DNA from: Streptomyces sp. 11x1
Lineage (GTDB): Bacteria; Actinomycetota; Actinomycetes; Streptomycetales; Streptomycetaceae
Assembly: GCF_032598905.1 (NCBI RefSeq)
Contig: NZ_CP122458.1
Span: 124,001-188,000, forward strand
Length of the DNA stretch: 64,000 nt
Reading direction: 5' to 3'
The first letter of the stretch is position 1, and every line of letters begins with the position of its first letter. The translations under genes were made by a program, and so were the position numbers. The notes beneath the pieces were generated by a model that saw only the letters and a list, made by a program, of their open reading frames with translations, did no database searches and had not been told where the DNA came from. Positions 34,251 through 43,768 of this stretch are shown piece by piece.

Positions 34251-34416
34251 CGTTTCTCACTTTAGCCAAACGGACGGGGGCGTCCGTTACGGTCCGATGG
34301 CGGTGCTGCCGCCCCGTCCCGGCACTTCGCCGGTGGTGCCCCGGCCGTGGGGGCCGGCTCGACGCCCGCGGCCGCAGCAGCTGCGATCCGTCCTTCCACC
34401 GACCCGAGGAGCCGAG

Positions 34417-35379
34417 ATGAAAGCCGTCGTGATCAGGACGTTCGGAGACCCCGATGGCCTGGAGATCGTCGATGTGCCCGTGCCCGTTCCTGCCCCGGGG
34501 CAGGTGCGGATCGCCACGGAGGCGATCGGGGTAGGCGGCGTGGACGCCGTGATCCGCCGGGGAACGCTTGCCGCCTACGGCTTCCGGGAGGGCCATATCC
34601 TCGGCAGCGAGGTCGCGGGAAAGGTCACAGCGGTGGGAGGGGGCGTGGACGCCTCGTGGATCGGGCGGCGGGTGTGGGCGTTCACCGGCCTGTCCGGTGG
34701 GTACGCCGAGCAGGCCGTCGCCTTGATCGAGGACGTCCTTCCGCTGCCCGACGGCCTGACCGGCGCTGACGCGGTGACCCTCGGCGGCTCCGGCGTGGTC
34801 GCCCACTTCGCCCTGGACCGGGCCCGTTTCACGTCCGGCGAGACGGTGCTCGTGCGCGGTGCTGCGGGCAGCATCGGGATTACAGCGGTCCAGCTCGCAG
34901 CCAGGGGCGGTGCGAACGCGGTGGCGGTCACCACCTCGTCGGAGGAGCGTGGCGCCCGCCTGCGGGACTTGGGCGCGACTCATGTCCTTGACCGCTCCGG
35001 TGAGGGCGGCTCGGACGCACCGGCGGGCTTCGACGTGGTGATCGATGTCGTGGGGGGTCCCCAGCTTTCCCTTTTCCTGGACAAGTTGACCTCCAACGGG
35101 CGGTACGTGGCTGTCGGTGTGGTCGGTGGGCAGCCGCCGGCGGACTTCGGCATGCGGCTGATGGACGCCTTCCGCAGGTCGTTGTCGTTCGCCACTTTCA
35201 GCTCTGACACCATGCCCGGCCCCGACCGGCAGGCCGTGCGGTCGTCCCACTTCGCCGATGCTGCGCACGGAGACCTGCGCACAGTCGTGCATGCAGTGTT
35301 GCCGCTGGACCAGGCGGTGCTGGCCCACCGTGAGATGGACGCGGGGAAGGTGTTCGGCAGGGTTGTGCTGGCGCCCTGA
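34417..35379 (+). CDS. Zinc-independent quinone oxidoreductase / alcohol dehydrogenase family (MDR)
   Basis: 320 residues, start ATG preceded by GAGGAG. GroES-like domain (MKAVVIRTFGDPDGLEIVDV) and an NADPH-binding domain (VLVRGAAGSIGITAVQLA). No zinc-binding Cys/His set is visible, which suits the quinone oxidoreductase group. A typical TetR-controlled detoxification enzyme; no evident link to the biosynthetic cluster. Confidence 0.88.
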   Translation: MKAVVIRTFGDPDGLEIVDVPVPVPAPGQVRIATEAIGVGGVDAVIRRGTLAAYGFREGHILGSEVAGKVTAVGGGVDASWIGRRVWAFTGLSGGYAEQAVALIEDVLPLPDGLTGADAVTLGGSGVVAHFALDRARFTSGETVLVRGAAGSIGITAVQLAARGGANAVAVTTSSEERGARLRDLGATHVLDRSGEGGSDAPAGFDVVIDVVGGPQLSLFLDKLTSNGRYVAVGVVGGQPPADFGMRLMDAFRRSLSFATFSSDTMPGPDRQAVRSSHFADAAHGDLRTVVHAVLPLDQAVLAHREMDAGKVFGRVVLAP

Positions 35380-35568
35380 GCCGGGCCGGGACGGTGTCCG
35401 CGGCCCCGGTCAACGAAATGGGACCCGCTCAGATCGTTGCTGACGCCCGGCGGCGACGATGGTGATCGTCGCGCCGGGCACGTGCGTGGCGTGCCCTGTG
35501 ACCGCTGTCTCGTCCGACATCAGGGTGCGCCGCCGTGCGGGCGCCGGGTGATGATGCCCTGGATGGCC

Positions 35569-36473
35569 GTGAGCCACTTTTCGACTCAGCGTGATGTCAC
35601 CCGATGGAGGGCGAGGATGGCTTTGACCAGGTCGGTGATGCGCGTGGTGCTGCAGCGGAGCTTGCGCAGCAGCCGCCAGGTCTTCAGGGCTGCGATGGCC
35701 TGCTCGCCGAGGGCGCGGATCTTGGCGTGGGAGACGTTCACGGCCCGCTGGCCTGCGGAGAGCTTGTCCCAGCGGCCGTGGTAGGGGACGCAGACGGTAC
35801 CGCCGGCTCCCTGGTAGCCCTTGTCGGCCCAGCAGCGCACTCCGGCGTCGGTCAGGGCGTCGACGATGCCGTGCGTGCGGGCGGCTTTGACGTCGTGGAC
35901 TGCGCCGGGCAACGCGGGCGAGGCCCACAGTAGCCGACCGAGGGGATCGGCGATGACCTGCACATTCATACCGTGCTTCTTGTGCTTGCCAGAGTAGAAG
36001 GGGCGGTCGGCAGCGATGCGATCGATCGGCAGCAGGGTGCCGTCCAGGATCACGAACGCCTTGCGGGTCGCGGAGCGGACGGCAGTTGCGAGGTTGGAGG
36101 CGTGGGCGGCCAGGATCTCAACCGCCTCTGCGACGTACCGATAGACGGTGGCGACGCCGACGCCAAACCCGGCCGCGAGCTGGGTGTAGGTGTGACCGCA
36201 CCGCAGGTGGGCCAGAACAAGCAGGGCCTGTCGGCCGCAGGTCAGCCTGCGCCACCGTGTCCCGTGCTCCCGACGCCGAGCGGCGAGTAGGTCGGTCAGG
36301 TAACGCAGGGTCGCGCTGGACAGATCGATTCCCGATGGATAGACAAGCACGTGAAGCTCCAGGCGAACAGGTTGATCTTAGTCGACAACCCATCTACCAG
36401 GAGCTTCATCTCGTCCCCATCGCCGTTCCCACGCCAAGTCGCCTGCCGATCACCCAGGTTGGAAACGGCTCAC
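35569..36473 (-). mobile_element. IS5-like insertion sequence, complete
   Basis: Terminal inverted repeats gtgagccacttttcgac (from 35569) and gtgagccgtttccaacc (reverse strand, ending 36473) enclose one transposase gene. The element interrupts older sequence: coding scraps continue directly on the right (36474). A clear target duplication was not identified. A related element lies at 50567-53628. Confidence 0.7.
35586..36350 (-). CDS. IS5-family transposase
   Basis: 254 residues. N-terminal helix-turn-helix (LAAGFGVGVATVYRYVAEA), then a DDE domain: FVILDGTLLPIDR (Asp), CWADKGYQGAG (Asp) and GEQAIAALKTWRLL (Glu). All three catalytic residues are visible and no stop interrupts the frame, so it may be active. 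It matches the intron-split copy at 50682-53609 along its length. Confidence 0.9.
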   Translation of the reverse strand: MLVYPSGIDLSSATLRYLTDLLAARRREHGTRWRRLTCGRQALLVLAHLRCGHTYTQLAAGFGVGVATVYRYVAEAVEILAAHASNLATAVRSATRKAFVILDGTLLPIDRIAADRPFYSGKHKKHGMNVQVIADPLGRLLWASPALPGAVHDVKAARTHGIVDALTDAGVRCWADKGYQGAGGTVCVPYHGRWDKLSAGQRAVNVSHAKIRALGEQAIAALKTWRLLRKLRCSTTRITDLVKAILALHRVTSR

Positions 36474-36613
36474 TACCGCTATGGCAAGCCCGAGAACGCG
36501 CCTTTGCATGGGGCCTCCTGAACAGGAACGAGTACGTGCGCATTGCGAACATTCGTCCGCGTACCGAACAAATGCAAGCGGAGATTATGGCCCTGCCCGA
36601 ATCGCGTCAATAG
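36474..36613 (+). pseudogene. C-terminal gene fragment cut by the IS5-like element
   Basis: Starting right after the IS terminal repeat, a frame reads LWQARERAFAWGLLNRNEY and on to NIRPRTEQMQAEIMALPES, then TAG. The composition looks genuinely coding, but I do not recognise the family. It is probably the tail of a gene broken by the IS insertion; its other part was not found left of the IS. Confidence 0.35.
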
Positions 36614-36615
36614 GT

Positions 36616-37215
36616 TGCGCCGAGGCTCCTCCCGGAACCGCGCCCTGCCGCCTTCTCCAGATCCAGACATGTTCCGACGGGTGCACCCCCCTCGGCGGCA
36701 AAGTGCGGGTGGAACGCTTCGAGTTGCGCGCGTGCGCGCCGGCGGCGCAACCGGGCACTGTGGACACGAACGCCTGGTACGTCGTGGTCAACCGCAACAG
36801 CGGCAAGGCACTGGACGTGGCGGGCGTGAGCTCCGAGGACGGCGCCGCGGTCACGCAGTGGGCCCGGATCGACGGGACCAACCAGCAGTTCCAGTCCGTG
36901 GACTCCGGTGACGGCTACTACCGGTTGAAGGCGAGGCACTCCGGCAAGCTGCTGGACGTCTCCGGCTGGTCGACGGCCGACAACGCCGCCATCAACCAGT
37001 GGAGCGACCACGGTGGCGCGAACCAGCAGTTCCGGTTGGCGGACTCACCGGACGGATACGTCCGGTTGATCAACCGCAACAGCGGGAAGGCCGTCGAGGT
37101 ACCGGGCTTCTCCCCCGCCGACGGGACCGGCATCGTCCAGTACTCGGACTGGGGCGGCGTGAACCAGCAGTGGAAGCTCGTCCGCGTCGGCTTCGCGGGC
37201 TCGCGCTCCCGCTGA
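36616..37215 (+). pseudogene. Ricin-type lectin (CBM13) domain, remnant of a secreted enzyme
   Basis: The frame contains three beta-trefoil repeats: VVNRNSGKALDVAGVS with [24 protein letters not shown] with QQFRLADS, and [16 protein letters not shown] with NQQWKLVRV. Such domains bind xylan or galactose at the end of secreted glycoside hydrolases. No signal peptide or catalytic domain precedes it, so this is the 3' end of a truncated gene. The part before about 36760 has no recognisable sequence. A good terminator follows. Confidence 0.6.
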
Positions 37216-37238
37216 CACCGGTATTCGGTTCAAGCCCA

Positions 37239-37280
37239 CCGAAACTCCCCTTGCCCCCCGCTGGACAAGGGGAGTTTCGG
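37239..37280. terminator. Strong hairpin terminator
   Basis: A perfect 15-bp inverted repeat, ccgaaactccccttg and caaggggagtttcgg, with a 12-base loop. It lies 24 bp after the lectin remnant stop. It was presumably the terminator of that gene. Confidence 0.8.
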
Positions 37281-37313
37281 TCTGCGTGCGCCCGAGGTCG
37301 CACGGCCGACAGC

Positions 37314-37478
37314 GTGGTCCGAAAGGAGTGCTTTCAGGCGGCGAAGAACGAGTGCGGCTTGGACCAGTACGAGGTCCGTCGTTACATCGGCTGGTATCGG
37401 CACATCACCCTGGCCATGCTCGCCCACGCCTACCTCGCGGTCATGGCGGCCGACGCGGCGAAAAAGGGGATGCAGATC
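37314..37478 (+). pseudogene. IS701-like transposase C-terminal scrap
   Basis: About 50 residues: [20 protein letters not shown] then [20 protein letters not shown]. This is the conserved C-terminal block of IS701-type DDE transposases (ERxFxxAKxExGLDxYxVR). Both ends are lost. It marks another insertion scar. Confidence 0.65.
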
Positions 37479-37479
37479 C

Positions 37480-37650
37480 TTCGAGGTCGTACGCGCCAAG
37501 CGGTGGGTCGGCACCGGCAGCTTCCACGTGACCGGCCTCTCCGACCGCGACCCGCTGCACAAACTGCCGGTCGTCGAGCAGCTGGAGGCCGCGCTCTGCA
37601 CCGACGCCCTGGTCACCCTCGCCGCCACGCGCACCTTCCCGGTGAAGTAG
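37480..37650 (+). pseudogene. Unrecognised C-terminal gene fragment
   Basis: A 56-codon frame ([19 protein letters not shown], then [20 protein letters not shown], ending TFPVK) starts at the edge of the transposase scrap and ends TAG. It looks like a natural protein end, but I do not recognise the family. Confidence 0.35.
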
Positions 37651-37773
37651 CCGCCCTCGGGGACGCTGATGAGCGCCATGCATCACGGCGTCCCCAACCG
37701 GCATTGGACCGGCCCGGAGCCGGTCACCAATAGTGCTGGGCATGGGCGCAGACGCCGTGACGGAGGTTCGCCG

Positions 37774-38871
37774 ATGACCAGCTCCCCACCACCCGGAACC
37801 GCCGAGCCGGCCCGTGCCGCCTCGCCGTTGACGATCAGCGAGCAAGGCGCGTTCTGGGTCGGCGTCGGGCACAAGCCGACCGAGGCCGGGACCGCCGCCG
37901 AGGCCGCGATGTACGTCCAATACCAGATCCCGGCCGATCTCCGGCATCCGCTGCCCGTGGTGATGGTCCACGGGGGCGGCGGCCAGGGCACGGACTACCT
38001 GTCGACGCCTGACGGCCGCCCCGGCTGGGCCACCCGGTTCCTCCAGGCCGGTTACGCCGTGTACGTGGTCGACCGGCCAGGTCACGGGCGCTCCCCGTAC
38101 CACCCCGATGTCCTCGGGCCCATCGAGGGCGCGGCGCCGACGTACGAGTTCATCCGCTGGCTGTTCTGCGACGGGGCGGAACGACCCGGCAGCCAGTGGC
38201 CCGGCAGCGGCGAGATCGGCGACGACTCCGCGCTGGACCAGTTGATGGCGAGCCAGGGCCCGACGCTGCCCACCTTCGCCGAGAACGAGGAGCAGATGCG
38301 GCGCTGCGGGGCCGAGCTGCTGGACCATATCGGACCGGCCGTGCTGATCACCCACTCCATGGGCGGGCCGTTCGGCTGGCTGGTCGCCGATGCCCGGCCC
38401 GGGCTGGTGAAGGCCGTTGTCTCCATCGAGCCGATCGGGCCGCCGTTCATCGAACTGCCCGGCCTCGGAAAGCTGGAGTGGGGGCTCACCGCGGCCCCGA
38501 TCACCTACGAGCCGCCGGCGCGGACCCCGGAGGAACTGCGCCTTCGGCTGCGCGAGGCGGGGGGCGACGGGCTGCAGGACTGCCTCGTCCAGGACGAAGA
38601 GGCAGGCCCCGTGCGGTCCCTGCCGGGGCTCCAGGGCTTCCCGATCGCCGTGGTCGCGGCCGACACCTCGCCGTTCGCGCCGTTCCAGCACGGTGTCGCC
38701 GACTACCTCGCCCAGGCCGGTGCGGACGTCGAGTTGCTGCGCCTGGCGGACCTGGGGCTCACCGGCAACGGTCATCTGCCCATGGGCGAGAAGAACTCCG
38801 ACGACGTGGCCGAGGCACTGATGACCTGGCTGGACAAGCGACTGGCGGATGTGGAGGAAACGTCCCGATGA
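37774..38871 (+). CDS. Alpha/beta hydrolase
   Basis: 365 residues. I prefer the ATG at 37774 over an upstream in-frame ATG because GGAGG precedes it. Features: VMVHGGGGQGTDYL (oxyanion loop), VVDRPGHGRSPYHP, the nucleophile motif LITHSMGGPFGW, and a late NGHLPMGEKNSDD with the catalytic His. It is the first gene of the aromatic operon and its stop overlaps the flavin hydroxylase ATG. It probably hydrolyses an aromatic ester or lactone to give the phenol for the next enzyme. Confidence 0.85.
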   Translation: MTSSPPPGTAEPARAASPLTISEQGAFWVGVGHKPTEAGTAAEAAMYVQYQIPADLRHPLPVVMVHGGGGQGTDYLSTPDGRPGWATRFLQAGYAVYVVDRPGHGRSPYHPDVLGPIEGAAPTYEFIRWLFCDGAERPGSQWPGSGEIGDDSALDQLMASQGPTLPTFAENEEQMRRCGAELLDHIGPAVLITHSMGGPFGWLVADARPGLVKAVVSIEPIGPPFIELPGLGKLEWGLTAAPITYEPPARTPEELRLRLREAGGDGLQDCLVQDEEAGPVRSLPGLQGFPIAVVAADTSPFAPFQHGVADYLAQAGADVELLRLADLGLTGNGHLPMGEKNSDDVAEALMTWLDKRLADVEETSR

Positions 38872-40634
38872 CAACCGTACCGACCGCGCCGGCCGTCGAG
38901 ACCGATGTGCTCATCGTGGGAAGCGGGCCCGCGGGAGCGAGCGCCGCACTGGCGCTGAGCACCTATGGCGTGCCGAACGTCATGGTCACCCGCTACTCAC
39001 GCCTCGCGGACACGCCCCGGGCGCACATCACCAACCAGCGCACCATGGAAGTGCTGCGTGACCTGGGTGTCGAAGAGGAGGTGATCGCCCAGGCCACCCC
39101 GCAGCATCTGATGGGCAACACCGTCTTCTGCACCGCCCTCGCGGGCGAGGAACTCGGCCGGCTGAGGTCCTGGGGCAACGAACCGCTCGTGCAGGCCGCG
39201 CACGAGCTGGCCAGCCCCACCCGGATGTGCGACATGCCGCAGCACCTCATGGAACCGGTGCTCGTGAACGCGGCCATAGCCCGCGGAAGCCAACTGAGGT
39301 TCGGCACCGAGTACCTGTCGCACGAGCAGGACGCCGACGGTGTGACCGCCACGGTCCGTGACCGGCTGCGCGGCGACACGTACACCATCCGCGCCAAGTA
39401 CCTGATCGGCGCGGACGGCGGCCGCAGCAAGGTGGCCGAGGACGCCGGGCTGCCGATGGGCGGCCAGATGGGCGTGGCCGGCAGCATCAACATCGTCTTC
39501 GACGCGGACCTCAGCAAGTACGTGGCGCACCGACCCGCCACCCTCTACTGGGTGCTGGCGCCCGGCGCGACCGTGGGCGGCATCGGCGCCGGCCTGGTGC
39601 GCTGCGTACGGACGTGGAACGAGTGGCTGATCGTGTGGGGCTACGACGTCGACGCCGGGCCGCCGGACCTCACCGAGGAGTACGCCCTGTCCGTCGTCCG
39701 CAAGCTGATCGGCGACGACGAGATCCCGGTGACCATCAAGTCGTCCTCCGCGTGGACGGTCAACGAGATGTACGCCGAGACGTACTCCAGCGGCCGGGTG
39801 TTCTGCGCGGGCGACGCCTGCCACCGGCACCCACCGTCCAACGGGCTGGGCTCCAACACCTCCATCCAGGACTCCTACAACCTGGCGTGGAAGCTGAAGC
39901 TCGTCCTGGACGGCACCGCGTCCCCGTCCCTGCTGGACACCTACAGTGACGAGCGGGCTCCGGTCGGCAAGCAGGTCGTCACCCGGGCCAACCAGTCCAT
40001 CGGTGAGACGGCACCCGTCTTCGAGGCGCTCGGCGGCCTGGCGCCGCAGACCCCCGAGCAGTTGTGGCGGAACATCGCCGCCCGCAAGGACGCCACTACG
40101 GAGGCCGAGGAGCAGCGGGCGCGGCTGCGGGAGGCGATCGCCTTCAAGGCATACGAGTTCAACGCCCACGGCGTCGAACTCAACCAGCGCTACACCTCCG
40201 CCGCGATCGTCCCGGACGGCACCGAGGACCCCGGCTTCGCACGGAACGCCGAGCTGCACTTCCAGCCGAGCACCCGCCCCGGCGCCAAGCTCCCGCACGC
40301 CTGGCTCTCCGCGGGCACCCGCGATCTGTCCACCCTGGACCTGGGCGGGAACGGCCGGTTCACCCTGATCACCGGCATCGGCGGCGAGCCCTGGACGGAG
40401 GCCGCCCGCATCCTCGGCAAGGAGTTCGGCCTGGAGATCGCCACGGCGGTCATCGGCCCCGGTCAGGAGTACGAGGACCCGTACGGGGACTGGGCCCGGC
40501 TACGGGAGACCGGCGACTCGGGCGCGCTGCTGGTGCGGCCGGACAACCACGTGGCCTTCCGCCGCCAGGACGCCACCGGTGACGTCACGACCGCACTGCG
40601 GGACGCACTGCGGCAGATCCTCGGACGGGGCTGA
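38868..40634 (+). CDS. Class A FAD-dependent phenol/aromatic hydroxylase
   Basis: 588 residues, PheA/TfdB-like. FAD-binding GxGxxG as VLIVGSGPAGASAALAL, YLIGADGGRSKVAEDAG (the DG motif), and GRVFCAGDACHRHPPSNGLG (GD motif). A thioredoxin-like C-terminal domain follows. It uses NAD(P)H and oxygen to add an ortho hydroxyl to a phenol. With the hydroxyquinol-type dioxygenase downstream, a resorcinol- or chlorophenol-type substrate is likely. Start ATG overlaps the hydrolase stop (ATGA), with GGAGG upstream. Confidence 0.9.
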   Translation: MTTVPTAPAVETDVLIVGSGPAGASAALALSTYGVPNVMVTRYSRLADTPRAHITNQRTMEVLRDLGVEEEVIAQATPQHLMGNTVFCTALAGEELGRLRSWGNEPLVQAAHELASPTRMCDMPQHLMEPVLVNAAIARGSQLRFGTEYLSHEQDADGVTATVRDRLRGDTYTIRAKYLIGADGGRSKVAEDAGLPMGGQMGVAGSINIVFDADLSKYVAHRPATLYWVLAPGATVGGIGAGLVRCVRTWNEWLIVWGYDVDAGPPDLTEEYALSVVRKLIGDDEIPVTIKSSSAWTVNEMYAETYSSGRVFCAGDACHRHPPSNGLGSNTSIQDSYNLAWKLKLVLDGTASPSLLDTYSDERAPVGKQVVTRANQSIGETAPVFEALGGLAPQTPEQLWRNIAARKDATTEAEEQRARLREAIAFKAYEFNAHGVELNQRYTSAAIVPDGTEDPGFARNAELHFQPSTRPGAKLPHAWLSAGTRDLSTLDLGGNGRFTLITGIGGEPWTEAARILGKEFGLEIATAVIGPGQEYEDPYGDWARLRETGDSGALLVRPDNHVAFRRQDATGDVTTALRDALRQILGRG

Positions 40635-40640
40635 GCGGCC

Positions 40641-41567
40641 ATGGACCTCACCGCGAAGACCGCGAAGGCGGCGAAGACCGTGACGACCGCGAAGACCGCG
40701 ACGACTACGGCGACCGCCACGACGACGACGGCGGTGCTGGAAAGCTTCGCCCACACCTCCGATCCCCGACTGCGCGAGGTGCTGGCCTCTCTGACGCGTC
40801 ACCTGCACGATTTCGTCCGGGACATCGAGCCGACCCAGGCCGAGTGGGAGCGGGCGATCGACTTCCTCACCGCGACCGGGCACATGTGCGACGACACCCG
40901 GCAGGAGTTCATCCTGCTGTCGGACGTCCTGGGTGTGTCGATGCTCGTCGAGACGATCAACGACCACACGGCGGCCGCTGCGACCGACTCCACGGTGCTC
41001 GGCCCGTTCCACATGACCGAGTCCCCGGTCCGGGAACTCGGGGCGACCATCGATGTGGTCGGCGGCGGCGAGCCCTGCGTGATCAGCGGACGGGTCGTCT
41101 CCGTCGACGGCACCCCGCTGCCCGGCGCGACGCTGGACGTGTGGCAGGCCGACGACCAGGGCTTCTACGACGTCCAGCAGCCGGAGAAGCAGCCGCCGGG
41201 CAATGGGCGCGGGCTGTTCACAGCGGACGCGGAGGGGCGGTTCTGGTTCCGCTCGTGCGTTCCGAGCCCGTATCCCATTCCGACGGACGGGCCGGTCGGC
41301 TCGCTGCTGGAGGCGACCGGCCGTCACCCCTATCGCCCCGCCCATGTCCACTTCATCGTGGGCGCCGAGGGGTACAGCCCGGTGACGACGCACATCTTCG
41401 TGGCGGGCAGCGACTATCTGGACTCGGACGCCGTCTTCGCCGTGAAGGAGAGCCTGGTCGAGGAGTTCGTCGAGGTGGACTCCCCCGAGGAGGCCGCGGA
41501 GCTGGGCCTGGCCAACCCCTTCCGCCGGGCGCGCTTCGACATCGTGCTGCAACCGGTGATCGTGTGA
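40641..41567 (+). CDS. Intradiol ring-cleavage dioxygenase, hydroxyquinol 1,2-dioxygenase type
   Basis: 308 residues. The N-terminal helical linker domain (RLREVLASLTRHLHDFVRDI) is typical of catechol/hydroxyquinol 1,2-dioxygenases. The core contains ISGRVVSVDGTPLPGATLDV and the Fe(III) ligands in SPYPIPTDGPVG (Tyr) and HPYRPAHVHFIV (Tyr, His, His). It opens hydroxyquinol to maleylacetate, which fits the maleylacetate reductase that follows. The first 30 residues are a Lys/Ala/Thr-rich repeat (KTAKAAKTVTTAKTATTTA) absent from the family. An alternative later start cannot be excluded but no good in-frame ATG is nearby. Confidence 0.9.
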   Translation: MDLTAKTAKAAKTVTTAKTATTTATATTTTAVLESFAHTSDPRLREVLASLTRHLHDFVRDIEPTQAEWERAIDFLTATGHMCDDTRQEFILLSDVLGVSMLVETINDHTAAAATDSTVLGPFHMTESPVRELGATIDVVGGGEPCVISGRVVSVDGTPLPGATLDVWQADDQGFYDVQQPEKQPPGNGRGLFTADAEGRFWFRSCVPSPYPIPTDGPVGSLLEATGRHPYRPAHVHFIVGAEGYSPVTTHIFVAGSDYLDSDAVFAVKESLVEEFVEVDSPEEAAELGLANPFRRARFDIVLQPVIV

Positions 41568-42643
41568 AGGGGGAGGCCCTGGACTTCGCCTACCAGGCCC
41601 AGCCGATGCGCGTCCTCTTCCGGTCGGGTGCCGTCCCGGACGCGGTGCCCGACGAGGTCGCGCTTCTCGGCCTGCGCCGCGTCCTCGTGCTGTGCGACGA
41701 CCATGGCCTGGACACGGCCCGTGCCGTCGCCGCGTCTCTCGGCGACGCCTGCGCCGGGCTGCACGCGGGGGCGGTGACGCACGTCCCGGTGGAGGTCGCC
41801 GACCTGGCCGTCGAGGCGGCTCGCGAAGCCCGGGCCGACGGCTGCGTGGCGGTCGGTGGCGGTTCCGTGACCGGCCTGGCCAAGGCCGTCGCGCTCCGGA
41901 CCGGCCTGCCGGTCGTCGCCGTCCCGACGACGTACGCCGGATCGGAGATGACACCTGTCTGGGGCCTGACCGAGGGCGCGGTCAAACGCACCGGGCGCGA
42001 TCCGAAGGTGTTGCCGCGCAGCGTCGTGTACGACCCGCTGCTCACGCTCACCATGCCGCCCGTGGGGTCCGCGACGAGCGGCATGAACGCGATCGCGCAC
42101 GCCGTCGAGGCCCTGTACGCCCCGGACTCCACTCCGATCGTCTCCCTCATGGCAAAGGAGGGTGTGCGGGCGCTGGCCGCGGCCCTTCCCGAGATCGTCG
42201 CCGACCCCTCGGGGCATGACGCGCGCAGCCGCGCGCTGTACGGGGCGTGGCTGTGCGGTGCCTGTCTCGGCGCGACCACCATGGGGCTGCACCACAAGCT
42301 CTGCCATGTGCTCGGCGGCACCTTCGATCTGCCGCACGCCGAGACACACGCCGTCGTCCTGCCCCATGTACTGGCGTTCAACGCGCCGGCGGTTCCCGAG
42401 GCACTGGCGGCGCTGCGCCGGGCGCTCGATGTCCCGGATCCGGTACGGGAGTTGCACGAGCTGGGCGAGCGGCTGGGCATCCCGCGATCGCTCGCCGACC
42501 TGGGCCTGACAGCCGCCGACGTGGACCGTGCGGTCGATGTCGCTCTCGGGGCGCCGTACGCGAATCCCCGCCCGGCCTCCGCCGACGATCTGCGCGCCGT
42601 CCTGCACGCGGCTTGGGCGGGCGAGCCGCCGTACGGCGGCTGA
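41564..42643 (+). CDS. Maleylacetate reductase
   Basis: 359 residues, iron-containing alcohol dehydrogenase family. NAD-binding CVAVGGGSVTGLAKAVAL, VPTTYAGSEMTPVWG, and the metal/active-site region GLHHKLCHVLGGTFDLPHAE. It reduces maleylacetate to 3-oxoadipate. The GTG at 41564 overlaps the dioxygenase stop (GTGA). It ends 6 bp from the convergent LysR gene. Confidence 0.9.
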   Translation: MKGEALDFAYQAQPMRVLFRSGAVPDAVPDEVALLGLRRVLVLCDDHGLDTARAVAASLGDACAGLHAGAVTHVPVEVADLAVEAAREARADGCVAVGGGSVTGLAKAVALRTGLPVVAVPTTYAGSEMTPVWGLTEGAVKRTGRDPKVLPRSVVYDPLLTLTMPPVGSATSGMNAIAHAVEALYAPDSTPIVSLMAKEGVRALAAALPEIVADPSGHDARSRALYGAWLCGACLGATTMGLHHKLCHVLGGTFDLPHAETHAVVLPHVLAFNAPAVPEALAALRRALDVPDPVRELHELGERLGIPRSLADLGLTAADVDRAVDVALGAPYANPRPASADDLRAVLHAAWAGEPPYGG

Positions 42644-42649
42644 CCCCTC

Positions 42650-43552
42650 CTACCGGGAGATCTCGGCGTACGGAACGCCGCTCGCACGTCGGGCCACCCG
42701 GCGTGCGACCTCGGCGAACGCCGGGGCGGCGGGCGAGTGACCGGTCTCCGGAAAGGCGACGGCGGCCACCAGGCCGAGGGGCTCCTTCGGAGCGACGTTC
42801 TCCACTCCCGGGTGCGGGAACATCCGGGTGGCCGACAGCGGCATCAGTCCCACCATGTGCTGGTAGGCGATCTTCAAGGACACGTCCAGGGCCGAGCGGG
42901 CGTGGAAGCCGACCGTCGGGGCGTCGTCGTGCCCGTTTCGTCCGCCGACCCAGAAGTCGAGGCCCGGCTCGGGGGTGACCCAGGGCTGATCGAAGACCTC
43001 GGTCACGTCCACCACGGCGGCCGAGGCCAGCGGATGTCCCTTCCACAGCGCGAGGGAAAGGGGCTCGGTGAAGATCGGTACGCGTGTCAGGCCCGGCATG
43101 TCGACGTTCAGGGGCACCAGCGCCACGTCGTAGTCGCCGACCAGCAGCGGGGCGAGACCCTGGTGGAAGTCCACTTCGTGTACCCGGATCGTGACGCTGG
43201 GATACCGCTCGCAGAACGCCTCGATGACCGGATGCGTGAGTTCGGCCAGAGCCACGCCGTAGCACGCGACCCGTACCTCGTCCCGTCGCCTGGCCCGGAT
43301 GGCGCCCGCGGCGGCGGAGAGCCGCTCGGCGTCGGCCAGCACCTCGCCCGCCCGTTCGAGCAGTTCCGCGCCGTCGGCGGTGAGCGCCACATGCCGTTTG
43401 TCGCGGTCGAACAGCTGGACACCCAGCTCACGCTCCAGGGCGGCGATCGATCGCGTCAGCGCGGGCTGGGTCAGGTGCAGACGCTCGGCGGCGACCCGGT
43501 AGTTCAAGGTCTCGGCGAGCGCCGAGAAATGGCGCAGGCTCCGGAGTTCCAC
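42650..43552 (-). CDS. LysR-family regulator of the aromatic locus
   Basis: 300 residues, GTG start. N-terminal helix-turn-helix (MELRSLRHFSALAETLNY, LTQPALTRSIAALERELG), C-terminal effector domain. It is convergent to maleylacetate reductase and divergent to the monooxygenase at 43769, with about 216 bp between. It likely activates that gene in response to an aromatic compound or intermediate. Confidence 0.9.
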   Translation of the reverse strand: MELRSLRHFSALAETLNYRVAAERLHLTQPALTRSIAALERELGVQLFDRDKRHVALTADGAELLERAGEVLADAERLSAAAGAIRARRRDEVRVACYGVALAELTHPVIEAFCERYPSVTIRVHEVDFHQGLAPLLVGDYDVALVPLNVDMPGLTRVPIFTEPLSLALWKGHPLASAAVVDVTEVFDQPWVTPEPGLDFWVGGRNGHDDAPTVGFHARSALDVSLKIAYQHMVGLMPLSATRMFPHPGVENVAPKEPLGLVAAVAFPETGHSPAAPAFAEVARRVARRASGVPYAEISR

Positions 43553-43768
43553 TCAGCCCTCCAGGAAGGCGAGGTCCACGACGTCGTGGTCGGCGCCAGG
43601 TTACAGCGCGCTTCCCCGCACGTCACCAGGAAGAAATGTGCGGCATTCCCGTCACCCCCTCCGACCTGCTGTGATGCGCGGCACTCATCAAGCCCGCAGT
43701 TACCGGCATTGGACCGTCCTCCGCCGCGCTGCCGACACTCCCTATAGGCCGACCCAGAACAGCAGCGG

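Noticed and set aside
35410..35520. Short minus-strand frame starting MSDETAVTGHATHVPGA
   Set aside because: 36 codons without a good ribosome site or family match next to an IS edge; chance frame cannot be excluded.
37239..37280. Insertion-sequence terminal repeat
   Set aside because: The perfect hairpin with a short loop directly after a gene end is better explained as a transcription terminator.
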